Positions 57,355-63,820 of a stretch of DNA of 64,000 nucleotides are shown piece by piece. A program made the translations under genes and the position numbers. The notes under the pieces are model-generated. The model did not search any database. It was given only the letters and a program-made list of their open reading frames with translations, and was not told the DNA's origin. Position 1 is the stretch's first letter; every line of letters begins with the position of its first letter. Origin of the DNA: Sulfurisoma sediminicola. GTDB lineage: Bacteria > Pseudomonadota > Gammaproteobacteria > Burkholderiales > Rhodocyclaceae. Location of the stretch: assembly GCF_003865015.1 (NCBI RefSeq), contig NZ_BHVV01000006.1, forward strand, positions 186,001 through 250,000, read 5' to 3'.

Positions 57355-57930
57355 TTATCCACCAACGTGGACAGAGCGATAGTTGCCGTCTTCTGGGTAG
57401 AAGCCGAGGAATTTCAGTCGGGTCTTCCCGGTGCGGACACCGGGATACAGAAACACAGTGGGCACACTGAACTTACCTTGCAGCTGACCCTCAATTGCGC
57501 CGATGCGCATGTAGGGGTGCAAGGCTTCGAGGTCAGTTACCAGCAACAGGTGGTTGGCTTTGCCTTCGAGCGCAGCAAGCGCCTCTTCTAGGCGCTTGAG
57601 GAGCGCACCACTACTGGTCAGCGCGTTGGAAATCGACTCATTGGTTTTGCCCCAGGCCAGCGGATCGCGCTTTTCTGCGGCAAGCCAGAGCGCACGGCGC
57701 GGATCGGCACTCAATACCTGTTCTATATGCTCGGCGATGGAGAAAGTGGAGACATCCCAGCCATCATTGCGCAACTTAGCGATGAGTGCCGGTGTTTGGC
57801 GCTTGATGTCGATAATCTGTGCCGGATCGAACACCAGGTAATAGATGGGCTCGAAGCTGGCATGCCCGAGTTCGCGCCCGTGACGGATCCGCTCGCGCAA
57901 TTCTTCAAAGTCGGCTTTAAGCGAGGACAT
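57355..57930 (-). CDS. brxB: BREX protein BrxB (DUF1788)
   Basis: 191 aa from the ATG at 57930 (MSSLKADFEELRERI), overlapping brxA by 14 bases. DUF1788 features: FEPIYYLVFDPAQI near the start, LVTDLEALHPYMRIGAIEGQLQG and the C-terminal TVFLYPGVRTGKTRLKFLGF. A small core BREX protein of the complex with BrxC/PglX/PglZ. 25 bases separate it from brxC. Confidence 0.93.
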   Translation of the reverse strand: MSSLKADFEELRERIRHGRELGHASFEPIYYLVFDPAQIIDIKRQTPALIAKLRNDGWDVSTFSIAEHIEQVLSADPRRALWLAAEKRDPLAWGKTNESISNALTSSGALLKRLEEALAALEGKANHLLLVTDLEALHPYMRIGAIEGQLQGKFSVPTVFLYPGVRTGKTRLKFLGFYPEDGNYRSVHVGG

Positions 57931-58699
57931 CGCAAACGGCCTCCATGGTGGGGTGCTTCCAACTGATTCGAGTGACGTCACCGCCGGCCTGGAAGATCAG
58001 AAAACCTTTCAGCGACAAACGACGCAGTTCTTCAATGACTTCTTCTCGCGATAGACCAAACAGGCGCCAATCTAGATGGTTGATTACCGATGCATCCCCA
58101 AGGCCGGAGAAGTGCAAGTCATAGGCGAGATAAGCTGCAACATTCTGGCTAAGCCTGAAAGTCAGCATACGGCGCGAGGAGCGGGTGCCTTTTTCCAGTA
58201 ATCCGTAGTCTGCGCAGCAGCCCGTGAGGTAGGCAGACACTCGGCGGACGGTGGTTTCAGACCAGCGCTTAGACGTTTTGCCGTCATCGATTCCCCGCTG
58301 CACAAAGACTTTGGCGTCTTCATTACTGACCTGAGTGTGCCCGCTGGCGTATCGATCCCAATACACCTCGCGAATAAAATCGGCGAGGATTGGGTTGGCG
58401 CGAGCGGTGAAGAGAAGGAAGAGTTGCAGTAGGTCGCCGGAATTCAGGCGTGTAGCGAGACTCTTCAGGTGTTGCGCTGCGATGCCTTGATTTGTCAGGT
58501 AGCGCGGCGCAAAACATTCGGCGACCACGTTGCGGAGTCGCCTGGCGGTGACGTTCGGGAACCGACCTGAATCGAGCGCGGCTTGATACAACTGCGAAGC
58601 AGTTTGGCCGGGCTGCCAGATGTCGAGCAAAACCTTGGTCTCGTCCATAAGACCCAAGCCTGCTTGCAACTGCGTTGTGTAGGGTGCCGGCGTGCTCAT
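57917..58699 (-). CDS. brxA: BREX protein BrxA (DUF1819)
   Basis: 260 aa. DUF1819/BrxA with YTTQLQAGLGLMDETKVLLDIW at the N-terminus, FIREVYWDRYASG in the middle and two winged-helix-like segments. Homologues bind DNA and resemble the NusB fold. The ATG overlaps the stop of the brxE-like gene (ATGA) and its own end overlaps brxB by 14 bases. Confidence 0.94.
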   Translation of the reverse strand: MSTPAPYTTQLQAGLGLMDETKVLLDIWQPGQTASQLYQAALDSGRFPNVTARRLRNVVAECFAPRYLTNQGIAAQHLKSLATRLNSGDLLQLFLLFTARANPILADFIREVYWDRYASGHTQVSNEDAKVFVQRGIDDGKTSKRWSETTVRRVSAYLTGCCADYGLLEKGTRSSRRMLTFRLSQNVAAYLAYDLHFSGLGDASVINHLDWRLFGLSREEVIEELRRLSLKGFLIFQAGGDVTRISWKHPTMEAVCDVLA

Positions 58700-59199
58700 G
58701 CCGGACGCGAGAAATAAGGATAGGCACGAACACCGCCAGTAAAGGCGGCTGCATAGACTTGCGCGAGCTGGCGAACGGTAGCGTCTGAGACAATATCGTC
58801 CGCCAGTTTGATCGCAACCGGGCCTTCAGAAGCGCCTGTCTTGGTGCCTGCCAGTTCGATCAATGCTGCCTCAGCCGATTCCTTTTTGCTGATGATGCTG
58901 GCGTCGATCGCATCTGGCGAGTTGAGCAACAGGTTGTGAAGATCTTGCTCCGTTTCCTCGGGCAGACGGAAGAGGTGGAAAACCTGGCCAACACCGATAT
59001 GCTCGTCGTGCAGGCGCCGAGCACCTTCCGTGGCGCCATGGTACTGCGCCAGGAAAGTGGTTTTTGGGAAGACCGGCACGAGGAACTGATTGCCGATCGT
59101 GCCGAAAAACGACGTGGGCCACCAAGCATGTTGGCTTTTTTCGCCGAGGTAGGCGGCGACAATTCGAAGTCGCGCCAATTTGCTCAGTGAGCTATTCAC
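58696..59199 (-). CDS. brxE: BrxE-like BREX protein
   Basis: 167 aa from a GTG at 59199, which has an excellent ribosome site (GGGAG, 8 bases upstream) inside the end of the HTH gene. An in-frame ATG at 59250 has none and would overlap that gene by 59 bases. Typical blocks: LARLRIVAAYLGEKSQHAWWPTSFF, FPKTTFLAQYHGATEGARRLHDEHIGVG, FHLFRLPEETEQDLHNLL (short parts recognised as BrxE family). BrxE is the marker of type 6 BREX; its function is unknown. Recognition is by memory of the family, so moderate confidence. Confidence 0.75.
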   Translation of the reverse strand: MNSSLSKLARLRIVAAYLGEKSQHAWWPTSFFGTIGNQFLVPVFPKTTFLAQYHGATEGARRLHDEHIGVGQVFHLFRLPEETEQDLHNLLLNSPDAIDASIISKKESAEAALIELAGTKTGASEGPVAIKLADDIVSDATVRQLAQVYAAAFTGGVRAYPYFSRPA

Positions 59200-59431
59200 T
59201 TCTTTTCTCCCGTTTTTTTGTTCCAGGCGTTTTCTGGGTTGTTCGGTCATCAACAGCCTGTTGCTTGATCCACTCCGCGATGTCCGTCTGGGAGAAACGC
59301 CAAGACCCGCCAACCTTGAACGCCGGTATCTGCTTAGCAGCTGCAAGCCGGTAGATCGTGCGTTCTGTGACCTTTAAGAAGTCGGCGACTTCTTTGATGG
59401 TGAGAATTTCGCTAGATTTTGCCGTAACCAT
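59192..59431 (-). CDS. Helix-turn-helix (excisionase/MerR-type) DNA-binding protein
   Basis: 79 aa from the ATG at 59431. A DNA-binding domain fills residues 8-60: LTIKEVADFLKVTERTIYRL, then IPAFKVGGSWRFSQTDIAEWI, the HTH_17/excisionase fold. The tail is Lys/Arg/Thr-rich. It overlaps the brxE-like gene by 8 bases and is the first gene of the BREX operon, so it is a likely autoregulator; an excisionase-type role for the island is the alternative. Confidence 0.85.
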   Translation of the reverse strand: MVTAKSSEILTIKEVADFLKVTERTIYRLAAAKQIPAFKVGGSWRFSQTDIAEWIKQQAVDDRTTQKTPGTKKREKRSE

Positions 59432-59461
59432 AGCGCCCGCTGATCGCGTGGAAAAGACGTC

Positions 59462-59490
59462 AGAATAGTGCAAAATATTCAAGATGCCAA
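59462..59490 (-). promoter_or_regulatory. Likely sigma-70 promoter of the BREX operon
   Basis: On the minus strand: TTGGCA (59490-59485), 17 bases, TATTCT (59467-59462), about 30 bases before the HTH gene ATG. The -35 matches 5 of 6 and the -10 4 of 6. Upstream lie a 12-bp palindrome CTGGCCGGCCAG (59511-59522) and two GGCCTATGC repeats (59526-59534, 59540-59548), possible operator sites. Confidence 0.55.
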
Positions 59491-59555
59491 AGGTTTAATG
59501 GCTATCCTTCCTGGCCGGCCAGATCGGCCTATGCCTTTGGGCCTATGCATGAAAA

Positions 59556-59587
59556 TTTGCCGCCGGGCTATCTGGCCCGGCGGCAAA
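59556..59587 (-). terminator. Terminator after ardC
   Basis: Perfect 13-bp stem (TTTGCCGCCGGGC / GCCCGGCGGCAAA) with a 6-base loop; on the minus strand it is followed by TTTTC. It lies 23 bases past the ardC stop and separates ardC from the BREX operon. Confidence 0.8.
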
Positions 59588-59610
59588 TGAATTTCCGGGA
59601 GTAGCTGGGA

Positions 59611-60582
59611 TTAGGCAGCTATCTTGATCTGGTTTTCCTTGGATTTGTCCATCAGGAAAGCATGCGCCTTTGATGCCTGCGACGCGGCGGTAAAAATCGC
59701 CTTCTTGTCGTGCTTGAGCACCTTCAGCCAGGAATCGATATAGCTGGCATGGTCGTCCATCGTGGCCGGGATCAAGCCCAGATCCGCACAGCAGAACGCC
59801 GCGCCCAGTTCGGCGATCAGTTCCTCGAAGGCATAAGCCTCCGTGCCGAAGCGCCCGGAGAAATCACGCGCCAGGCGTGACTTGTGGCCGGTCCAGTGCG
59901 TCAGCTCATGCATTGCTACTGCGTAGAAAGCCTCGTCGGACACAAATCGGCTGCGCTCGGGTAGATAGATTTCGTCGCTGCTCGGGCGAAAGAAAGCCTT
60001 GCCGCCCTGCTCGAAGATAGCGGCCCCACTGTGTCGCATTACTGCTTCGGCAGCTACATCGCCCTGGAAAGTGCGGCGCACGATGCCATCTGCGATTCCC
60101 TCGCATTGGTCAATATTGAACACGGTATAGCTCTTTAAGAAGCCAATCTTTCGGGATTCGACCTCGCCGGTCTCGGTGTCGATACGATCACGGTCGACGG
60201 TAGAAAAGTACACAACCTGCTGGCCCTTGCTGCCTTTTTTCACAGAGCCGCCAAGCTCCTTGGCCTGCTGATATGTCAGCCAGGCGGAAGAAGCAAAGCC
60301 TGCCTCCTGCGCGGCAAGCCAGAGAATCAGGACATTGACGCCCGAATATGTTTTGCCGCTTTTGCGGTTGTACGGGATTCCGGTCGCCCCGGCCCCTGAC
60401 CACAGTGGCCTGCCATCGCGCTTCACGCCAAGCTCAATGGCGGCGATGATTTTGTCAGTCACCGATTGATACAGATCGAACTTACCGCTTTTCCCATCCT
60501 GCTCTTGGGTGAGTCCGGGGGGTACGGGGGGAACGCCCGTTCCGTTTAAGTTGGCAGGTGTGGATTGGGTGCGTACTGGCAT
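59611..60582 (-). CDS. ardC: ArdC-type antirestriction protein
   Basis: 323 aa. The N-terminal ssDNA-binding domain (DUF1738; residues about 35-150, with GIPYNRKSGKTYSGVNVLIL and FASSAWLTYQQAKELGG, WL-TYQQA typical) is followed by a zincin-like domain with AMHELTHWTGH (HExxH, about residue 223) and a distal YAFEELIAELGAAF. ArdC protects incoming plasmid DNA from host restriction. Ribosome site AAGGA 8 bases before the ATG. It has its own terminator; no homologue of a restriction enzyme sits beside it. Confidence 0.9.
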   Translation of the reverse strand: MPVRTQSTPANLNGTGVPPVPPGLTQEQDGKSGKFDLYQSVTDKIIAAIELGVKRDGRPLWSGAGATGIPYNRKSGKTYSGVNVLILWLAAQEAGFASSAWLTYQQAKELGGSVKKGSKGQQVVYFSTVDRDRIDTETGEVESRKIGFLKSYTVFNIDQCEGIADGIVRRTFQGDVAAEAVMRHSGAAIFEQGGKAFFRPSSDEIYLPERSRFVSDEAFYAVAMHELTHWTGHKSRLARDFSGRFGTEAYAFEELIAELGAAFCCADLGLIPATMDDHASYIDSWLKVLKHDKKAIFTAASQASKAHAFLMDKSKENQIKIAA

Positions 60583-61002
60583 GATTTTGTCCTTTCGTGG
60601 TTGTGATTTCTGCTCTTCGGAGCCGTCCGCAAACGGGCGGTGAGCGAGCGGCCCACAGGGCGACCAGGCGAAAGGGAATGGAGCAAGCCGGCATGCCAGC
60701 CGGGGTTATCGGGGTGAGGAATAATTGCGACCGTAGGGAGCGGTTATGCCGGAGCCACGCTGGCTGGCGTGACGGGTTGCAGGTGCTGCCTTATCGCACC
60801 GGTCTAATTCCCGCCGGGTCAGCGAGGAGACGCGCTAGCGGCTTCGCAGGGCAGATGTCCGCGAAAGGTATGGTCAGCACACACCGGTTTTGCCATGCCT
60901 GCCAACGCTATGAATGCCTGTGCAACGCACAGGCTGCTGTGTACGCACCACTGGGGAACCGCGCAGCGGGGGCAAGCGTTCAGCGCAGCCCCCCGCAGGT
61001 GC

Positions 61003-61085
61003 GCCGGCCCCAGCCGGCCGCCGAGGGTTGGGGGGAGCCGCGAGCCAAATTTCGGCCCCAGCCGAAATAGGCCCGCCCACGGGCC
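61003..61085. repeat. Three successive hairpins with identical CCCA loops
   Basis: GCCGGC-CCCA-GCCGGC (61003-61018), ATTTCGGC-CCCA-GCCGAAAT (61049-61068) and GGCCCG-CCCA-CGGGCC (61070-61085). The stems differ, the loops are identical (TGGG on the other strand). Confidence 0.75.
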
Positions 61086-61121
61086 GGTTGGTTCGTGGGG
61101 GGCGAAGCCCCGCCCGGCAAG

Positions 61122-61364
61122 CGCCTTGCGGCGCGCGCCTCCCCTCTTCGTGGGACGAGCAGGCGAACAGGCGCGCGAAGCAAGACTGGTCGCCGGCGCG
61201 AGTCTCCCTGCGGCAGCGGGGACAAGCCAGGAAGGCGGGGCAAGACGCGTCATTGAGCGAAGCGAAATGCTGCGGCTTGAGGTCAGAGTGGCGCACCGCG
61301 ACGCACTGGCCGACCCCGCGTTCGTGGCGCAGCCTCGAAGAGGGGAGGCGCGCGCCGCAAGGCG
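61122..61364. repeat. 29-bp perfect inverted repeat with 185-base spacer
   Basis: Arms at 61122-61150 and 61336-61364 are exact reverse complements (one begins CGCCTTGCGGCG and ends CTCTTCG). Beyond a small indel the match continues outward over CCCGGCA / TGCCGGG. Confidence 0.85.
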
Positions 61365-61420
61365 TGCCGGGCCTGGGTGAATCGACCGAAGTGGTGGCGT
61401 CCAGACACCACGCAGGAAGA

Positions 61421-61435
61421 GAGGGCCGTGCCCTC
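61421..61435. repeat. GAGGGC-CGT-GCCCTC hairpin (copy 1)
   Basis: 6-bp stem, 3-base loop. The surrounding GAGAGGGC...GCCCTCA is repeated at 61656-61670 with loop TAT. Confidence 0.7.
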
Positions 61436-61476
61436 AAGCAAGGATAACCGTCCAGGTTAGCCGCAGCGCTTGGTAT

Positions 61477-61546
61477 CGCTGACATTGATCGCAGCGCATT
61501 GACGCTGACATTCCGGCAGCGGCTTGCGTTGTGATGAGTGTCAGCG
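61477..61546. repeat. Iterated CGCTGACA motifs
   Basis: CGCTGACATT at 61477-61486 and 61503-61512 (same strand, 26 bases apart) and the inverted core TGTCAGCG at 61539-61546. An iteron- or operator-like arrangement. Confidence 0.6.
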
Positions 61547-61559
61547 AGCGCTCGATAAC

Positions 61560-61595
61560 CACTGTTTGCAGTCAGATTACAGACTGCAAACAGTG
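61560..61595. repeat. 14-bp perfect inverted repeat
   Basis: CACTGTTTGCAGTC (61560-61573), loop AGATTACA, GACTGCAAACAGTG (61582-61595). Half-copies of the TTTGC core recur at 61624-61646 (GTTTGC...GCAAAC). Confidence 0.85.
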
Positions 61596-61655
61596 CGTGC
61601 GCGGCAGCGGGTGAATCGACTGCGTTTGCGGCAGATTGCGGCAAACAAAACGAGA

Positions 61656-61670
61656 GAGGGCTATGCCCTC
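61656..61670. repeat. GAGGGC-TAT-GCCCTC hairpin (copy 2)
   Basis: Second copy of the hairpin at 61421-61435, 235 bases away in the same orientation, differing in the loop. Confidence 0.7.
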
Positions 61671-61675
61671 ATGCG

Positions 61676-61703
61676 GCCGACAATTCTATATAGATTTGTC
61701 GGC
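61676..61703. repeat. 28-base palindrome downstream of the RHH gene
   Basis: GCCGACAA, T, the self-complementary TCTATATAGA, T, TTGTCGGC. One T-T mismatch on each side of the AT-rich centre. It lies 13 bases past the RHH stop; could be a terminator for that operon or a protein-binding/nicking site. Confidence 0.75.
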
Positions 61704-61715
61704 GGGTCTTGCTGC

Positions 61716-61943
61716 TCACGCAGCAAGTGCATTCTGTTGCTTTGTCGGCAGCGCTGCCAGCTCGCTACGCGCGGAACGAGCCGCCTGCGTCAGCGCACGC
61801 TCCACAACATCGGCGACATCAAATGCCAGACCGTGTTCGTCGGCATGGCGCTTGATGTCGTCGAGTTCCTCGGCCAAGTCGATTGGCACGCGGACGCTAA
61901 TCGTTTTCGTCTTATTAGCGGCTTTGGGTTTGAGAAATGCCAT
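61716..61943 (-). CDS. Ribbon-helix-helix DNA-binding protein
   Basis: 75 aa from the ATG at 61943, with GGAG 7 bases upstream; it overlaps the upstream gene by 29 bases. Strand KTISVRVPIDL followed by helices AEELDDIKRHADEHG and VADVVERALTQAARSA is the RHH/CopG fold. Likely an accessory DNA-binding protein of a relaxosome or an autoregulator, judged from its position at the end of a mobilization-like operon and next to palindromic DNA. Confidence 0.75.
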   Translation of the reverse strand: MAFLKPKAANKTKTISVRVPIDLAEELDDIKRHADEHGLAFDVADVVERALTQAARSARSELAALPTKQQNALAA

Positions 61944-62736
61944 TTTGGTCTCCAACGTTTTCAGGGAAGTCTTGATAGGAAGCAAACATCAACGTTTCCA
62001 GATGTCGATCTTCGATCTGGGCTCGGGTTCCAGCAACTGGAATATCTTTGATGCCGGTGACGATGGCCCTCAGCCGGGATGACAATTCCGGCGTTGGGCT
62101 AAGCCAAAGGCAGCGTGCAAACTGACCGCGCTTAATCGCTTGCAAACGGTCGGACAGAATGACTTCGTAACGTTTGACGGTTTTGATTGTTCGCTCACAC
62201 TCAATGGCAAACCGTATACCGCTCGGTGACGTAGTTAGCGCGTCTGGGCGACTCTGACTGGCATGCCATTTTTCCATCTGATCACCCAGCAACCACTCGG
62301 TCCAGCCAGCACGCTCAGCGAGAATACTTACGCGTTGTAGATCCAAGGTGTGCGCAAGGACGGTCAATCCGACACGACCGGCCTCAAAATATTTGCTTTC
62401 AGGCTGTTCGCCATTGTCAGGATCGAATGCAAATGCCTGTCCGTGTGATGTAATCCCCCAGAGCGTCCAGCGCCGGCCATTGGCCTCTACTGTTTCCCGA
62501 CGGAGCAATTCGTCACGCTCCATTGCAGCCAGGGTTGTGTGTACGCCCTGGCGGCTTGATATTCCGAGTAGCAGTCCGGCGATCTCTGCCGACGTGTAAA
62601 GATTCTTTCTCAGGAATCGAAGGAGAGCTTGTCGCTTTTCGGTAATTCGAGCTGCTCGTTCTTGCGGTGGCAAGAACCGGCCTACATGTAATGGGGCGCA
62701 GCTCGAATTGCACGCATCAGGGCTAGACGCTTCCAT
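61915..62736 (-). CDS. MobC/replication-relaxation-like protein
   Basis: 273 aa from the ATG at 62736, with GGAG 7 bases upstream. An N-terminal winged helix (about residues 35-85; LLRFLRKNLYTSAEIAGLL, VHTTLAAMERDELLRRE) is followed by a domain with GIRFAIECERTIKTVKRYEVIL, a PD-(D/E)xK-like pattern seen in MobC/replication-relaxation proteins of plasmids and integrative elements. It overlaps its neighbours by 14 bases upstream and 29 bases downstream. The family call is by pattern only. Confidence 0.55.
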   Translation of the reverse strand: MEASSPDACNSSCAPLHVGRFLPPQERAARITEKRQALLRFLRKNLYTSAEIAGLLLGISSRQGVHTTLAAMERDELLRRETVEANGRRWTLWGITSHGQAFAFDPDNGEQPESKYFEAGRVGLTVLAHTLDLQRVSILAERAGWTEWLLGDQMEKWHASQSRPDALTTSPSGIRFAIECERTIKTVKRYEVILSDRLQAIKRGQFARCLWLSPTPELSSRLRAIVTGIKDIPVAGTRAQIEDRHLETLMFASYQDFPENVGDQNGISQTQSR

Positions 62737-63820
62737 AGCGGAGCTCCAGCAATTTAAATACCCGTGCATACTCAGGCTCAGCAGAAATTACATTGCATAG
62801 TGTGCGCATGCCAAGCATTTCGTCCTGAGTGAATCGAATGCTGATATTGACCTCTGCACCTTTTGCACTGAGGAAGAAAACACCTCCCATGTGAGGCACA
62901 TGCTCCAAACGGAAATAATCAGACTCAGCACCCCGATCAAGGCGAGTAAGCTCGACAAAATCGACAAAACGCTCGTATCGACATGTAAGCATCCAGGAAC
63001 TAGACGCTGGCGTAATTAGCACAGACAAATCCCCGTTTCCGTCAGCAAACGAGATAGAAAAGTGTTCGTTGCGATGGTTCAGAGATGCACGGATCTTGAG
63101 GCGATCGATCATTTCGTGGTGGTTCTCGACACCATCAACTGGGCGGTCGTTTTCATAGGTAAAGGACCGCAGTGCGAGCAGCAGCAGTCCAGGCAAGTAT
63201 GGTCGCAGCACACGGTCTACTTCGTCGTCAGCAAGGCCCTTCTCGTCCCTCAATGCGACTTCGAGGTTCCGTGACATGAACTCACCGGTAGTACGAAACG
63301 GGATTCCGAGCGAATCAACCAGGGAGTTACCTTCGTTGATTGAATCGGGTAGATCGGTCTTCTCTTGAGCCTTTGTTCCAAGATTGCTCCGGTAGTAGCG
63401 CGCCCGGTCATCTGGAATGTCATGCCCCTGCTGTTTGCACAGCGTAATGAATGCTGCAAATGCATTGAGGTTGTTTTTCAACAAGTCTGCGCGAACAAAG
63501 TCGCGGCGCGTCTGTTGGTAGGTCGTATGCGCCTGATCCGCAAGGAATGCATAGTGATGCTGGGTTAGCGGCAGATCATCACGTTGCGCCCGTAGGATTC
63601 CCCGAAGCATTTCCTCCTTATCGACCACGAAGCCGATAGGCATGTCGCGGCCCGCTGAATTAATCAGCAGTTGTCGTGCAACATCAGAGGTGGTGAGTTT
63701 CTGGCCTTCTCGCTCAAGCGCTTCGCGCGAACGTTCCAGGTACTGGGTTAGCCACTCGGAAATTCGGAGTGACAGCGTCTTCTGCATTCCCTCTTCAGGG
63801 GCGAGCTGTTTGCGTCCCAT
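62723..63820 (-). CDS. Unknown island protein (365 aa)
   Basis: 365 aa from the ATG at 63820 (MGRKQLAPEEGMQKTL), which overlaps the upstream stop as TAATG. The N-terminus (KTLSLRISEWLTQYLERSREAL...TSDVARQLL) looks like a short RHH-type DNA-binding segment. The remainder is mixed helix/strand with no motif I recognise. Its coupling to the MobC-like gene suggests a mobilization or maintenance role (inference only). Confidence 0.65.
   Translation of the reverse strand: MGRKQLAPEEGMQKTLSLRISEWLTQYLERSREALEREGQKLTTSDVARQLLINSAGRDMPIGFVVDKEEMLRGILRAQRDDLPLTQHHYAFLADQAHTTYQQTRRDFVRADLLKNNLNAFAAFITLCKQQGHDIPDDRARYYRSNLGTKAQEKTDLPDSINEGNSLVDSLGIPFRTTGEFMSRNLEVALRDEKGLADDEVDRVLRPYLPGLLLLALRSFTYENDRPVDGVENHHEMIDRLKIRASLNHRNEHFSISFADGNGDLSVLITPASSSWMLTCRYERFVDFVELTRLDRGAESDYFRLEHVPHMGGVFFLSAKGAEVNISIRFTQDEMLGMRTLCNVISAEPEYARVFKLLELRYGSV

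Larger units (their letters stand above)
60583..61715. other. 1.1-kb non-coding, repeat- and hairpin-rich region
   Basis: Open frames here do not look like proteins (Arg/Pro/Ala-rich, several frames at once). The right half is dense with structures listed separately: three hairpins with the same loop, a 29-bp inverted repeat, repeated CGCTGACATT motifs, two GAGGGC-NNN-GCCCTC hairpins and two large palindromes. Also GCCTGTGC-AAC-GCACAGGC (60916-60934). The left 300 bases next to ardC show only a CCGTCCG/CGGGCGG hairpin (60623-60640). Candidate roles: oriT, replication origin, or a large structured RNA. Confidence 0.6.

Noticed and set aside
60874-61644. Overlapping open frames on both strands in the repeat region
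   Set aside because: Composition follows the local GC repeats; several frames are open at once, none has a ribosome site plus a recognisable fold.
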